This document shows positions 1 through 8,719 of a stretch of 64,000 nucleotides of DNA, in pieces. The notes beneath the pieces were generated by a model. It did no database searches. It was not told the origin of the DNA and saw nothing but the letters and a program-made list of their open reading frames with translations. The first letter of the stretch is position 1. Every line of letters starts with the position of its first letter. The DNA is taken from contig NZ_JAHWDQ010000007.1 of the NCBI RefSeq assembly GCF_019312595.1, positions 91,769-155,768 on the forward strand, given 5' to 3'. This stretch comes from Zhongshania aquimaris. GTDB taxonomy: Bacteria > Pseudomonadota > Gammaproteobacteria > Pseudomonadales > Spongiibacteraceae. Both the position numbers and the translations under genes were made by a program.

Positions 1-453
1 AAATCGCCTAAGACTCTGCACCACCTTGCCCATGGGGTTAATGCGCTCCGAAACAGGCAGCGGGTTTTCTTCATACTCTGGCAGCGAAAGAAACAAATCG
101 ATAGCCTCAGCGGCGTGTTTTAACGGAGTTCCAACTTGAGCATGCATAACGCCGCTCGCCTTGGGGCAACCCGCTTCGGCAACGATAAGTTCAGAAATGT
201 ACGCGCTACGCGCGCCAAGTGCGTCGACGAATGCACGCAATACACCAGCTCGATTGGCCAAGGGCATATCACGCCACACCCCGGCATCATAGCTTCGCCG
301 AGACGACCTAATCGCCTCCTCGACTTGCGCTAAAGACAGGCCCGACATCTGCGATAGCATTTTTCCACTCGACGGATTCTCTACCACCAACTGAGGACCG
401 TCGCCCAAAATCATCTGGCCATCGATATAACCTGCATGTTTAGGTAATTCCAT
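1..453 (-). CDS. NAD(P)-dependent aldehyde dehydrogenase, N-terminal part (cut by window edge)
   Basis: An open frame runs on the minus strand from an ATG at 453 to the left edge, giving about 150 N-terminal residues. The start MELPKHAGYIDGQ, the NPSSGKMLSQM segment and VWRDMPLANRAGVLRAF match the N-terminal NAD-binding part of the aldehyde dehydrogenase superfamily. Family members oxidise an aldehyde to its carboxylate in the cytosol. The catalytic Cys and Glu lie outside the window, so activity cannot be judged. The cupin gene upstream ends 2 bp before this start, so the two are probably cotranscribed. A natural role is oxidation of an aldehyde made from a P450-generated alcohol; this is inference. 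Confidence 0.85.
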   Translation of the reverse strand, partial: MELPKHAGYIDGQMILGDGPQLVVENPSSGKMLSQMSGLSLAQVEEAIRSSRRSYDAGVWRDMPLANRAGVLRAFVDALGARSAYISELIVAEAGCPKASGVMHAQVGTPLKHAAEAIDLFLSLPEYEENPLPVSERINPMGKVVQSLRRF

Positions 454-455
454 TA

Positions 456-860
456 CTATCCTTTGTTCTTCTCAGTTAAATCACGGGCATAGGACTCAAT
501 ATGGTCCATAAGTACCTGCAATGCATCTGCCGGATTTAACTCCAGCGACTTGGTGGGCTCCTCATAAATTAGATGGTGGCCAGCACGGAAAAAATACACA
601 TCGCCAGTCTCTGCGACTTCGTCCGGCCATTTTGAGTCTGGGTAGACACAGCGAATTCGGCCGCTAAAAACATAACCATAGTGCGGACACATACAAACTC
701 CGCCCGGCAGTCCCGCATAAGCCATGCTGGTATTACTAGGCCCAGCCTGAGTGTAAGCAACTTCCATATCGCCCCACTTTATCGATTGAAAGCCCTTTCC
801 ACACAGTGGCCAGCGACCTCCACCACCGACCGGAAGTTCTTCTAAATTACTTACTGGCAT
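456..860 (-). CDS. Small cupin-domain protein
   Basis: This encodes 134 residues. The segment from HYGYVFSGRIRCVY through GDVYFFRAGHHL has the spacing of the two conserved cupin motifs: a first strand pair with HxG, and a later GxxxxxxAGH-type turn. Such small cupins sit beside catabolic genes as isomerase-like, binding or unassigned proteins, so no reaction is claimed. It lies directly ahead of the aldehyde dehydrogenase with a 2-bp gap. A perfect 12-bp palindrome (887-898) lies 27 bp upstream of its ATG and may be a regulatory site. N-terminal Gly-rich segment PVGGGGRWPL is presumably flexible. Confidence 0.7.
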   Translation of the reverse strand: MPVSNLEELPVGGGGRWPLCGKGFQSIKWGDMEVAYTQAGPSNTSMAYAGLPGGVCMCPHYGYVFSGRIRCVYPDSKWPDEVAETGDVYFFRAGHHLIYEEPTKSLELNPADALQVLMDHIESYARDLTEKNKG

Positions 861-886
861 TATTAAACACCTTGCTTATTTTTATA

Positions 887-898
887 ATTTACGTAAAT
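887..898. promoter_or_regulatory. Perfect palindrome ATTTACGTAAAT upstream of cupin gene
   Basis: A 12-bp perfect palindrome lies in the 79-bp gap between the AMP-ligase stop and the cupin start, 27 bp upstream of the cupin ATG. Its position fits an operator, but it is short and AT-rich, so chance is possible. Confidence 0.3.
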
Positions 899-939
899 CT
901 CAGCGACTCATTTAATCAACATCGCGATCACCGCTCGCT

Positions 940-2436
940 TTAAGAAACAGGCATCGCCTCAGAAAATAAATTTCTCACTGCAAGCTGATCAACTTTAAAA
1001 GATAATTTTGTCCGCGGTAACTCTTCCGCAAACAGCCACTTGGTCGGTATGTGAGTCGCGAGAAGTTTTTCGCGCAAGAACTGATCAAGCTCTTGCTCAG
1101 TTACATGCTGCCCCGGTTTTAGAACTATGGCCGCGGCCGGCACCTGCCCCAATCGATGATCCGCGATTCCAACGACGGCTGCGGCCGAAACCGCCGAGTG
1201 TGTCAACAGCGCATTTTCAACCGTCTCAGGTAAAATTTTAAAACCACCACGAATAATGACGCCATCCGCACGACCACGGTGAAACAAATAACCGTCTTGA
1301 TCGACCACAGCTAAGTCTGAGGTTCTGATCCAGCGATCGCCAATCCGCGGAGAAATGACCTCAAGCAAACCCTCAACCCCCGCGGGCAGTTCTTCGAATG
1401 TCACCGAGTCGACAACCCGCAGCCGAACGCCCGGCAACGGCTTTCCTACGGTACCCAATTTGGCATGACCATCTTTTTGATACATTTCCGGCGTCATACG
1501 CGTGACTGGCCCACCAAACTCGGTTGCGCCATAAGACAGTAATATCGGAATGCCGTAACGCGCTTCAAAATCCCTTTGGACCTTGATGTCTAATGGCGCG
1601 GCGCCTACGCCAAAAAATCGAATACTCGACAAATCCTCTTTCGGGATATTGGCGTCAAGAATCATTTGAATTCCCGCTGGTGGTACGCCACCTGCAGTAG
1701 GGCGAAACCGCAAAACAAAGTCGTGCCAGCCTCCCACACTAAACCGGTCAAGCAACACGATTCGCCGACCACTAAGGGCGGCGGGTAAAGTCGTGTACAA
1801 GCCGGAAATATTTCCCACAGGAAAATAAAGCAAGACGGGCTCTTGTGTAACCGCATCAGCCGCAACAGGCGGAATCAAATGTTTAGCCACCATATCGAAT
1901 GAAATAAGAAACGGCTTTGGTTTACCTGTCGTACCGCTAGTCAATATCTCAATCGTCAAATTAGAGTTAGGGCCTGACTTCGCTCGATTATTTACTAGCT
2001 CTGAAATCCCCTTTGCTGACATATTTTCTAATGCTATCGCAGCAGTACCACAACGTTTCATAACTTCTCTAACAGGATCGCTAAAATCGCCATCAAGAGC
2101 GATCACCACGTCTGGGCTTACCTCGTCAATCTCCTTGGCTATCCCCGAGGCAGACTGGAACGGATAAGTCATTCTGATGTTCATTTGGGCTGCAATAAGC
2201 GCAATAAATGCAGTAATAATAGCGGGATGGTTTCGCGCAATTAGTGAGACACGAGCGCCACTGGAAATCCGATTTTTATCTAGAATGCCTTGGACTTGCT
2301 CTGCCAGTGCGCTCATCGTTCGGCGACTTATCCACTGCTTTTCAAATTCAATGGCCGGCACATCAGTAGCCCCTGACAGTGCCGCGCTTGCCAAGTCCTC
2401 AAGTTTGGCCTCGCGCATTTTTTCAGTATTCATCAT
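940..2436 (-). CDS. AMP-dependent acyl-CoA synthetase/ligase (class I adenylate-forming)
   Basis: The 498-residue protein has the adenylate-forming core motifs: the P-loop ILTSGTTGKPKP (about residue 164), LLSYGATEFGG (A5), RTSDLAVVDQDGYLFHRGR (A7/A8) and a C-terminal PRTKLSFKVD with the A10 lysine. It should activate a carboxylic acid to its CoA thioester via an acyl-adenylate. Substrate is unknown; the length fits medium-chain, aryl or terpenoid acid ligases. The start has two tandem ATG codons (2436 or 2433). The upstream gene stops 20 bp away on the same strand, so they are probably cotranscribed. A second adenylate-forming enzyme lies at 10534-12243. Confidence 0.85.
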   Translation of the reverse strand: MMNTEKMREAKLEDLASAALSGATDVPAIEFEKQWISRRTMSALAEQVQGILDKNRISSGARVSLIARNHPAIITAFIALIAAQMNIRMTYPFQSASGIAKEIDEVSPDVVIALDGDFSDPVREVMKRCGTAAIALENMSAKGISELVNNRAKSGPNSNLTIEILTSGTTGKPKPFLISFDMVAKHLIPPVAADAVTQEPVLLYFPVGNISGLYTTLPAALSGRRIVLLDRFSVGGWHDFVLRFRPTAGGVPPAGIQMILDANIPKEDLSSIRFFGVGAAPLDIKVQRDFEARYGIPILLSYGATEFGGPVTRMTPEMYQKDGHAKLGTVGKPLPGVRLRVVDSVTFEELPAGVEGLLEVISPRIGDRWIRTSDLAVVDQDGYLFHRGRADGVIIRGGFKILPETVENALLTHSAVSAAAVVGIADHRLGQVPAAAIVLKPGQHVTEQELDQFLREKLLATHIPTKWLFAEELPRTKLSFKVDQLAVRNLFSEAMPVS

Positions 2437-2455
2437 TGAGCATAGACCTTGTTCG

Positions 2456-2905
2456 CTAAAAAGTGGCAGGGGTCAGAACAACAACGGGTATTTCCCGATC
2501 GGTACGCTCTTGATATTGATCGTAGTTTGGCCAAAGCGATGTCATCAGATCCCAAAGCCGCTCCCGCTCCAAGCCCTTTGCAACCCGCGCCGAAACCTTC
2601 ATTATTTTATTCTTGACCTGAATTTCTGCGCTGGGATTACTTGTTAAATTAAGATACCAAGCTGGATGATTTGGTGAACCACCCTTGGATGCAATCACGA
2701 TAAAATCACTACCGTCACGACCATATATCATCGGTTGAATACGTAAGGCTCCGGACTTGCGACCTATTGTCGTCAACAATAACGCCGTAACACCATTCCA
2801 GATATGCCCCACCTCACCACCACTCTCGCGATAACGCTTAACGTGTTCTGTGCCGAGTAGGCTTAAATCAGGCTTAACATAGCGCCCTTGTTTATCACCT
2901 CCCAT
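2456..2905 (-). CDS. Nitroreductase/deazaflavin (F420H2)-type oxidoreductase, Ddn-like family
   Basis: The core from PDLSLLGTEHVKRY through LLLTTIGRKSGALRIQP, IVASKGGSPNHPAWYLNL and the C-terminal RTDREIPVVVLTP is diagnostic of the Ddn/PF04075-like split-barrel family, which uses F420 (or FMN/FAD in some members). I place the start at the ATG at 2905, because GTGGGGG lies upstream and the resulting 149 residues match the usual family length. In-frame ATGs at 2953 and 3025 would add a hydrophobic N-terminal segment, so a membrane-anchored form cannot be excluded. The palindrome at 2965-2979 lies 60 bp upstream of the chosen start. Divergent from the flavin reductase at 3109. Confidence 0.75.
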   Translation of the reverse strand: MGGDKQGRYVKPDLSLLGTEHVKRYRESGGEVGHIWNGVTALLLTTIGRKSGALRIQPMIYGRDGSDFIVIASKGGSPNHPAWYLNLTSNPSAEIQVKNKIMKVSARVAKGLERERLWDLMTSLWPNYDQYQERTDREIPVVVLTPATF

Positions 2906-2964
2906 CGGAACCCCCACTTTATTCTCATTTATAAAATTAACTATATCTTTCATTAAAATTAAAA

Positions 2965-2979
2965 GCAACAAAATGTTGC
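2965..2979. promoter_or_regulatory. Inverted repeat GCAAC-N5-GTTGC, candidate operator 1
   Basis: GCAAC AAAAT GTTGC lies in the divergent region between the Ddn-like gene and the flavin reductase gene. The same half-sites and 5-bp spacer recur at 6687-6701 and 8721-8735, each upstream of a gene. Half-site length and spacing fit a dimeric helix-turn-helix repressor such as TetR or MarR type. The cognate regulator is not identifiable from sequence. Confidence 0.5.
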
Positions 2980-3108
2980 CAATAATTGCAATGCACACTA
3001 GCATGTTATGCATCCAAAAAATCATTACTTCAACGTTGCAATTGCGCAGCAGCGCTACTCATAAACTAATAGAAATATCCAAGATATTGAGATAAGGCAG
3101 ATATAATA

Positions 3109-4032
3109 ATGACCGCAACCCCCATTGATGGATTTGAATTTCGAAAGGCACTTGGCTCCTTCACAACCGGAGTAACCGTTGTAACAACCAGAAACGCGGA
3201 CGGCCAGGATGTCGGGCTGACCGCGAATAGCTTCAGCTCAGTATCACTCGACCCACCCCTAGTACTGTGGAGCCTAGGAAAAAACGCGCTATCTATGCCA
3301 GCCTTTCAGTCTGCCGACTATTTTGCTGTGCACATACTGGCCGAATCACAACAGGAGCTATCAAATACATTTGCCACACGTGGACTCGATAAGTTTTCAA
3401 ATCTTTCACTCGATCGAGGACCTGCCGAAATTCCGCTAATCACAAATTGTGCAGCCCGCTTCATTTGCAAAGCCACTTACCAATACGACGGCGGCGACCA
3501 CACAATTTTCGTAGGGGAAGTCATTGAGTTTAGCCACTTTGAACAAAGACCGCTGCTCTTCCATGGCGGCCAATATGGCCAGTTGCTGAAGGAGTATAAA
3601 GAGCACAGCCAACCGCGCTCGAACGAATTTGCCGATCAGTCACTAGGGTATTTACTACGCTACTGCAGCCATATGCTATTGCGGAAACTAAAACCAGAGT
3701 TGATAAAGAGTAATTTAAGTATCTCCCAGTATTACTTTTTAGCGCTATTAGCCAAGCTTGGGCATTGTGAATTTTCCTTTGCCACTGATGTCGCAATGCA
3801 GGGCGAAAACACCCCAACCGATAAAGAGATAGACGATCTATTTGAACGAGGCTACATTTCTATTACAGAAAATAGAGTTGGACTTAGCGCAAAGGGGTCG
3901 AAAACTCATATGCAACTGGTTGCCTTCTATACCGCAGAGGAGAGTTCCGCGCTTAACAGCATTGACTACAAACTACGCCAGTCATTACATATTGCACTTA
4001 CTAACATCGCCGAGACACTATCGGTTCCATAG
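3109..4032 (+). CDS. Flavin reductase with C-terminal MarR-like domain (HPAH C1-type)
   Basis: Residues 1-165 form a flavin reductase-like split barrel: RKALGSFTTGVTVVTT, GLTANSFSSVSLDPPLVLW, and a DHTIFVGEVIEF segment with the conserved GDHxxxxGxV pattern. Residues 175-307 look like a MarR-type winged-helix domain (LGYLLRYCSHMLLRKL, ISQYYFLALLAKLG, RGYISITENRVGLSAKG). The same order is known for the reductase C1 of Acinetobacter baumannii p-hydroxyphenylacetate hydroxylase, where the MarR-like domain binds the aromatic substrate and releases autoinhibition. It probably supplies reduced flavin to a monooxygenase and may sense substrate. No C2-type flavin monooxygenase is in the window. It stands alone on the plus strand, convergent with the CoA-transferase. 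Confidence 0.8.
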   Translation: MTATPIDGFEFRKALGSFTTGVTVVTTRNADGQDVGLTANSFSSVSLDPPLVLWSLGKNALSMPAFQSADYFAVHILAESQQELSNTFATRGLDKFSNLSLDRGPAEIPLITNCAARFICKATYQYDGGDHTIFVGEVIEFSHFEQRPLLFHGGQYGQLLKEYKEHSQPRSNEFADQSLGYLLRYCSHMLLRKLKPELIKSNLSISQYYFLALLAKLGHCEFSFATDVAMQGENTPTDKEIDDLFERGYISITENRVGLSAKGSKTHMQLVAFYTAEESSALNSIDYKLRQSLHIALTNIAETLSVP

Positions 4033-4064
4033 CAATAAATCTTTACCGCATAACAGTTCAGCTA

Positions 4065-5282
4065 TCAGGGAATTATTCCCTGGCGCTGAAGGTTTTCAAT
4101 ATCACCCCAATCCAACCCCAACTCCATTAATAAAACCTCGGTGTGCTCTCCCAACTCGGGCGCCCGACTCAAGACTGGCGGTTGCTCATCAAACTGGACC
4201 GGTACGGCGGGCAATCGATAAGTTGGCGAGCCATCTCTGGGATCTACCTCACCTATATAATTATTGGCGATTACCTGCGGGTCATCTATCAATTCAGCGA
4301 CTGTTTGAACAGGCGCCCACGGCGCGTCGAGCTGCGCCAGCAAAGCCTTACACTGCTCAAAACTACGCACAGCAAACTCTGCATCAAGCTCGGCCACACA
4401 CGCCTTAGCGTGCATCTTGCGTGCGGGAATGGAAATAAATCGTTCATCGGTCGCAAGATCCTCTCTTCCCAGCAACGTGCAGAAATCAGCCCAATATCGA
4501 TCAGCTTGAAGGAACATCAGCTGGATAAAGCGGCCATCCGATGTTTTGTATGTTCCAGTTAATGGGTTAACCATATCCGCACGGTTCTGCGGACGTGGCA
4601 TTTCCCGGCCCTGCAATGTTGTCAGCAAATCTGAGGATAAGGTCCACATTGCCGTCGCCAGCAAAGACACATCAACAATACTGCCCTTTCCCGTGCGCGC
4701 CTTTTTAAGCAAGGCACCCGACACACCAAATGCCAAAGCCATCCCCGCATTACGATCCCCCATTGCGCCACGCTGAGAAATCGGCGCGTCCCTATCCGGT
4801 GGCGTTAATGCGTCAGCCACACCGCCACGGGCAAAAAACGCAGACGCATCGTAACCCGGCAAATTGGCATCTGGGCCGCGCACCCCATAACCATGTCCGC
4901 GAGCGTATACCAAAGCTGGGTAACGCTTAGTAAGTTGCTCCGCGCCGAGCCCGAGACGAGTCAAGGCGTCGGGACGAACATTGGTGAGGAAAACATCAGC
5001 TGTTTCCAACAACTTATGCAGCACATCCAAACCTTCCTTTTTTTTCAGATTGAGCGCCAGCGAGCGCTTACCGCGGTTAGCCAGCGCCACACCAAGATTG
5101 ATACCGACATTATCTGCGCCAATACCCTGCGTCGCGAGGGCGCGGTACGGATCGCCATCTGGATGCTCAATTCTTATTACGTCAGCCCCCCAGTCCGCCA
5201 AAAGCGCACCAGCTACCGGCACAAATACCCATTGAGCAAGCTCTACAACACGTACGCCTTCAAAAATATCACTATTATTCAT
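4065..5282 (-). CDS. CaiB/BaiF family (class III) CoA-transferase
   Basis: The 405-residue protein has the N-terminal signature VVELAQWVFVPVAGALLADW followed by ADVIRIEHPDGDPYR, LKKKEGLDVLHKLLETADVF and the catalytic-Asp segment GDRNAGMALAFG (Asp about residue 176). The small domain includes TSDGRFIQLMFLQADRYW. It should move CoA between an acyl-CoA donor and a free acid, activating or recycling a pathway intermediate. Length is normal for the family. A strong terminator (5306-5336) separates it from the amidohydrolase gene upstream, so it needs its own promoter in the 5283-5371 gap or depends on read-through. Confidence 0.88.
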   Translation of the reverse strand: MNNSDIFEGVRVVELAQWVFVPVAGALLADWGADVIRIEHPDGDPYRALATQGIGADNVGINLGVALANRGKRSLALNLKKKEGLDVLHKLLETADVFLTNVRPDALTRLGLGAEQLTKRYPALVYARGHGYGVRGPDANLPGYDASAFFARGGVADALTPPDRDAPISQRGAMGDRNAGMALAFGVSGALLKKARTGKGSIVDVSLLATAMWTLSSDLLTTLQGREMPRPQNRADMVNPLTGTYKTSDGRFIQLMFLQADRYWADFCTLLGREDLATDERFISIPARKMHAKACVAELDAEFAVRSFEQCKALLAQLDAPWAPVQTVAELIDDPQVIANNYIGEVDPRDGSPTYRLPAVPVQFDEQPPVLSRAPELGEHTEVLLMELGLDWGDIENLQRQGIIP

Positions 5283-5305
5283 TTTCTATTTCACTCAGTG
5301 TCTTG

Positions 5306-5336
5306 AAAAAAAAGGGCCAACACGATGTGCCGGCCC
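5306..5336 (-). terminator. Rho-independent terminator after amidohydrolase gene
   Basis: On the minus strand a 10-bp stem (GGGCCGGCAC with GTGTTGGCCC, including G-U pairs, 3-nt loop) is followed by eight T residues. It lies 36 bp past the stop of the gene at 5372-6574. Confidence 0.85.
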
Positions 5337-5371
5337 CCTTCTTCTATGAACTCATCTTCGCAATATAAATA

Positions 5372-6574
5372 TTAAACAAGGCCATAAAGTCGCTCGGCGC
5401 GCTTGCAAACAATCTCGTCGATGTCGGCGTCGGGAACCCCATTAAAGTCACGAGCTATCACATCCATAGAATGCGGGAACGTCGTTTCTGAGTGAGGATA
5501 GTCTGAAGACCACATAATATTTTTTCCGCCAGGCAAATTTCGATTCAAAATACCAACTCGATCATGAATGAAGGATGCATAAATATTTTTATCTAAAAAT
5601 AGACTTGGTTTTTCAAGCAGCGGACTGTCCATCCAATGGCGCTGACGTTCCCAGGTCCTATCCATATATTCCGCCATCCAAGCCATCCAACCCACGCCAC
5701 TTTCCACTATCGCTAAACGCAAGGCGGGAAAACGCTGAAACACCGCGCCGTATATCATGATGGCAACGGGCTCGGCCATCGCAGTTTTACTCATCACCAA
5801 ATCTGGCAGAAAATGCTGCTTCTCGCCAAAGCGGGGAACCCGCCCCCCCAAATGCATCGTTAAGGTTATATCCAGATCAGTAACAACCTGCCAAAGGCGA
5901 TCAAACTCGGGATCACGATATGACGTCTCACCACTCGGGTCACCCGTAAGCGCTGAGCTTTGACTCGACTTTAACGCTTTAACGGTAGCACTAGTGCTAA
6001 TCCCATCCTTTGACTGAGGAAAGGCTGGAATATTAATATTGCGAAAGCCGAGTACAGCAAGGCTCTTTATCATTGCAATTGTTTCGTCGAGATCGCGCAT
6101 TGGCACGTAACCAACGGGCACCAACCGGCTCCTATCTCGCCCAGCATAATCCCATACCCAGCGGTTATATGCGTCAAAACTTGCAATATAGAGGTCCGGG
6201 TTTTTAGTTCCCAGCGGGCCACCACCAAACATGACAGCCGCGTCCATGCCATCGGTGTCCATATCGGCAAGCCGTACATCCGGCAGCCAAATTTTGCGCA
6301 TTTCTGAGCGCTTGCCGAACATTTTAAAATCTTTCCCTTCCTTGCCCGCCATATTGCTAATAAGTCTTACCGGCCGCCGATTGCCCTCAAAAACAATCCA
6401 ATCATGCTCATCGCCCTCTTCAATATAAGGCGCTAAATCACGAAGCTCCGAAGGCAAATATTCACGCCACATCTCGTAAGGAGGCTCAACGTGAGCATCT
6501 GCATCAACAATACGTCGCTTAGTAGAGGCCATGCTTACTGGCTCATTCGATTTCACTGCTGCGGAATTTCCCAT
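5372..6574 (-). CDS. Amidohydrolase-2 family (ACMSD-like) metal-dependent hydrolase/decarboxylase
   Basis: The 400-residue protein has the PF04909 pattern: VDADAHVEPPYEMW near the N terminus (metal ligand region), DGMDAAVMFGGG, a TMHLGG strand with a metal His, ESGVGWMAWMAEYMDRTW, and SSDYPHSETTFPHS near the C terminus carrying the catalytic Asp. Family members hydrolyse or decarboxylate cyclic and aromatic acids with a TIM-barrel metal centre. The substrate is unknown. The start at 6574 has AGGA 6 nt upstream; an in-frame ATG at 6529 would give a protein starting closer to the conserved core. It is likely a single-gene unit: candidate operator at 6685-6702 and terminator at 5306-5336. Confidence 0.82.
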   Translation of the reverse strand: MGNSAAVKSNEPVSMASTKRRIVDADAHVEPPYEMWREYLPSELRDLAPYIEEGDEHDWIVFEGNRRPVRLISNMAGKEGKDFKMFGKRSEMRKIWLPDVRLADMDTDGMDAAVMFGGGPLGTKNPDLYIASFDAYNRWVWDYAGRDRSRLVPVGYVPMRDLDETIAMIKSLAVLGFRNINIPAFPQSKDGISTSATVKALKSSQSSALTGDPSGETSYRDPEFDRLWQVVTDLDITLTMHLGGRVPRFGEKQHFLPDLVMSKTAMAEPVAIMIYGAVFQRFPALRLAIVESGVGWMAWMAEYMDRTWERQRHWMDSPLLEKPSLFLDKNIYASFIHDRVGILNRNLPGGKNIMWSSDYPHSETTFPHSMDVIARDFNGVPDADIDEIVCKRAERLYGLV

Positions 6575-6684
6575 AACAATCCTGTTTTTTTTATCAACTG
6601 GATAGAAGCTGCTATTAATTGAATATCAAAAGCCCTCTAACCCACTTTAAGCCTAAGGATAAAATTAGCACTTCAATTCATTTA

Positions 6685-6702
6685 TTGCAACTAATTGTTG
6701 CC
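6685..6702. promoter_or_regulatory. Inverted repeat GCAAC-N5-GTTGC, candidate operator 2
   Basis: TTGCAAC TAATT GTTGCC lies in the 163-bp gap upstream of the amidohydrolase gene, about 110 bp before its ATG. Half-sites and spacing are the same as at 2965 and 8721. Confidence 0.5.
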
Positions 6703-6737
6703 ATTAATAATATATAGATTATATCCCGCAACCGCCA

Positions 6738-7475
6738 TTACGGGGTTTTTGCCGACCAGCCACCATCAACAGGAATAACCACACCACTAACGTATGAGGC
6801 GCGATCAGACGCAAGAAAAGCAGCCACTTCAGCCACTTCCTCAGGCTGACCACCACGGCCCAAGGCCGCCTTCTCTAACATGCCTGGTATCTTTTCACCA
6901 CCCGCACTCATCGCCGTAAAGATAAAGCCAGGACAAACACAGTTAGCACGAATACCTGCGCTACCCGACTCTATTGCCGCGGATTTTGTAAAGGAAATAA
7001 CGCCCGCCTTAGTTGCGCAATATACGCTGGTAGCCATCGAGGCATTTAGGCCGCCCAAAGACGACCAATTTATAATTGACCCGCCATTACCAGCCCTTTT
7101 CATCGCCAGCACTGCATGCTTGGTGCCAAGAAAGACGCCGCGTAAATTCACCGCCATCAACTGCTCAAAATGCTCGATGCTGGCATCCTCAAGCATTGCG
7201 GGCGACGCCAAACCGGCAACATTAAGAACCGAATCTAATCGGCCAAATTGATCATAGGCAGCCTGTATCATTCGCTCCACATCAGACTCCGATGACACAT
7301 CGCAGGGAATCGCAAACGCGTTTCCACCTAGCTTCATTGCGGTTTCGGATTCAGCGCCACTAATATCCGCGACAATAACTTTGGCACCTTCACGCACAAA
7401 AACTTCCGCCGCTGCCCGCCCCATCCCAGACCCAGCACCTGTTATTACCGCGACCTTACCATCAAGCATTCCCAT
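6738..7475 (-). CDS. Short-chain dehydrogenase/reductase (SDR), classical type
   Basis: The start is set at ATG 7475, which has AAGGAAAG about 3-10 nt upstream; the resulting 245 residues match classical SDR length. Motifs: TGAGSGMGRAA (cofactor-binding TGxxxGxG), NVAGLASP (NAG-like), IINWSSLGG (catalytic Ser) and SVYCATKAGV (YxxxK), then CPGFIFTAM and a C-terminal VIPVDGGW. It should oxidise or reduce an alcohol/ketone with NAD(H) or NADP(H). The SDR-like gene at 7564 lies upstream on the same strand with an 88-bp gap, so they may form an operon. Confidence 0.88.
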   Translation of the reverse strand: MGMLDGKVAVITGAGSGMGRAAAEVFVREGAKVIVADISGAESETAMKLGGNAFAIPCDVSSESDVERMIQAAYDQFGRLDSVLNVAGLASPAMLEDASIEHFEQLMAVNLRGVFLGTKHAVLAMKRAGNGGSIINWSSLGGLNASMATSVYCATKAGVISFTKSAAIESGSAGIRANCVCPGFIFTAMSAGGEKIPGMLEKAALGRGGQPEEVAEVAAFLASDRASYVSGVVIPVDGGWSAKTP

Positions 7476-7563
7476 ACGACTTTCCTTTTTGTAAAACCAC
7501 TTAGTCAATTGCTAAAAACATGCCGCCAAACTAAATAGCAGCAAGTGCTAACACAAAGTAAAT

Positions 7564-8325
7564 CTAGATATTAAGCCCACCGTTAATACTGACCGCTTGA
7601 CCGGTAATTTTTCTAGCGCCGTCGCCACAGAGAAATAAAACAGCAGGCGAAACATCATCCGGCCGAGGCAAACCCAAACCGGCACGCTTTTTCGCCGTTT
7701 CAAATCGAACTGATCCGGCGGCACTTAACTTGGCGGCGATCGCCGTCTGGTCTACATAGCTAAGTGAAATTGCGTTGACCCTAACCCTATCGCGGGCCAC
7801 CTCAGCAGCTAGGTTTTTGACGAAGCCTAGCGCCGCAGCTCTGGCAGCACCCAGCAACGCTTGGCGAGGAGCAGGAAACATTGCCGCATCAGACACTAGA
7901 GCAAGCAGACTTCCCTGACTCACTTTTAGCCAAGGTATCGCGGCATGTGCTAAACGCTCAAGGTACACGAGCGATAGCCCGATGAATTCGCCGTACAAAT
8001 TCGGATCTGTACTCTCGAATGCACCCATAACTCCTGCTTCGCTGGGCCCGGTAACCAAGCAATCAACGACAGCATCAATCCGCCCGAATTGAGCTGCCGC
8101 CGCGGCGACAACCTCTACGATCACGCCCTCTATTTTGATATCCGACGCAATACCGAAAATATGTTGAGCGCCGCACGATTTGCCGAGGCTCGCAATCAAC
8201 ATGTCCAACTTTTCTTTACTTCGACCAAAGACAAATACATTCCAGCCCGATGCGACTGCCATGCGAGCGACCTCACTGCCGATGGACCCGGTACCTCCCA
8301 TTATCAGCATGGCCGGCCTATGCAT
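7564..8325 (-). CDS. SDR-fold protein lacking the YxxxK catalytic pair
   Basis: The 253-residue protein starts at an ATG with GGAGGGG 8 nt upstream. It has the N-terminal dinucleotide fold (MGGTGSIGSEVARMA) and the C-terminal ITGQAVSINGGL typical of SDRs. At the catalytic helix, where SDRs have YxxxK, it reads QALLGAARAAALGF: aligned from the conserved GF, the Tyr position is Leu and the Lys position is Arg. It may therefore be non-catalytic, or use another chemistry. It precedes the normal SDR at 6738-7475, so a paired or structural role is possible. Confidence 0.72.
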   Translation of the reverse strand: MHRPAMLIMGGTGSIGSEVARMAVASGWNVFVFGRSKEKLDMLIASLGKSCGAQHIFGIASDIKIEGVIVEVVAAAAAQFGRIDAVVDCLVTGPSEAGVMGAFESTDPNLYGEFIGLSLVYLERLAHAAIPWLKVSQGSLLALVSDAAMFPAPRQALLGAARAAALGFVKNLAAEVARDRVRVNAISLSYVDQTAIAAKLSAAGSVRFETAKKRAGLGLPRPDDVSPAVLFLCGDGARKITGQAVSINGGLNI

Positions 8326-8472
8326 CTAAAACCCCTCCGCCCACACAGAGGCCTATTCGCTTTGAATTATGACTCACTGCCTCACCTCAAATTCGCAAGT
8401 AATTTAAATGTCGTTAAGACGAATCAACGTCGGCGGAAAATAATATTCGTTAAAGTTAGCCCGCATTCAACC

Positions 8473-8484
8473 TACTACGTAGTA
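8473..8484. promoter_or_regulatory. Perfect palindrome TACTACGTAGTA
   Basis: A 12-bp perfect palindrome about 150 bp upstream of the SDR-like gene start, in the divergent intergenic region. It may be an operator; there is no second copy nearby to support it. Confidence 0.25.
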
Positions 8485-8719
8485 ACTAGCAGGCGTAGGA
8501 TCAACCCCTTTGCAGCGCTTAAATTACTAGCGATAACTGCCAAGCTCCCTATAGACGGGGTAGTCGTCAACTGCTGCCGATACGAGAGAAAATTACCAAG
8601 ACCATTTTTGTTATGTTCTAGCCACGAGACAGCATTACTTAAGCGCCACTTTCCGGAATTTAATTTTTATACTTTCGCGAAGAGCAGGACTTGTCATTCT
8701 ATATAGCAAATATAATTAT

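Noticed and set aside
136..333. Short plus-strand frame
   Set aside because: Antisense to the aldehyde dehydrogenase N-terminal coding sequence, with no motif.
4066..4082. Perfect palindrome CAGGGAATTATTCCCTG
   Set aside because: It is the coding end of the CoA-transferase gene and has no T-run, so it is probably chance.
8089..8706. 205-residue plus-strand frame
   Set aside because: About 40 percent is antisense to the SDR-like gene and the rest has no domain, poor composition and spans the palindromes.
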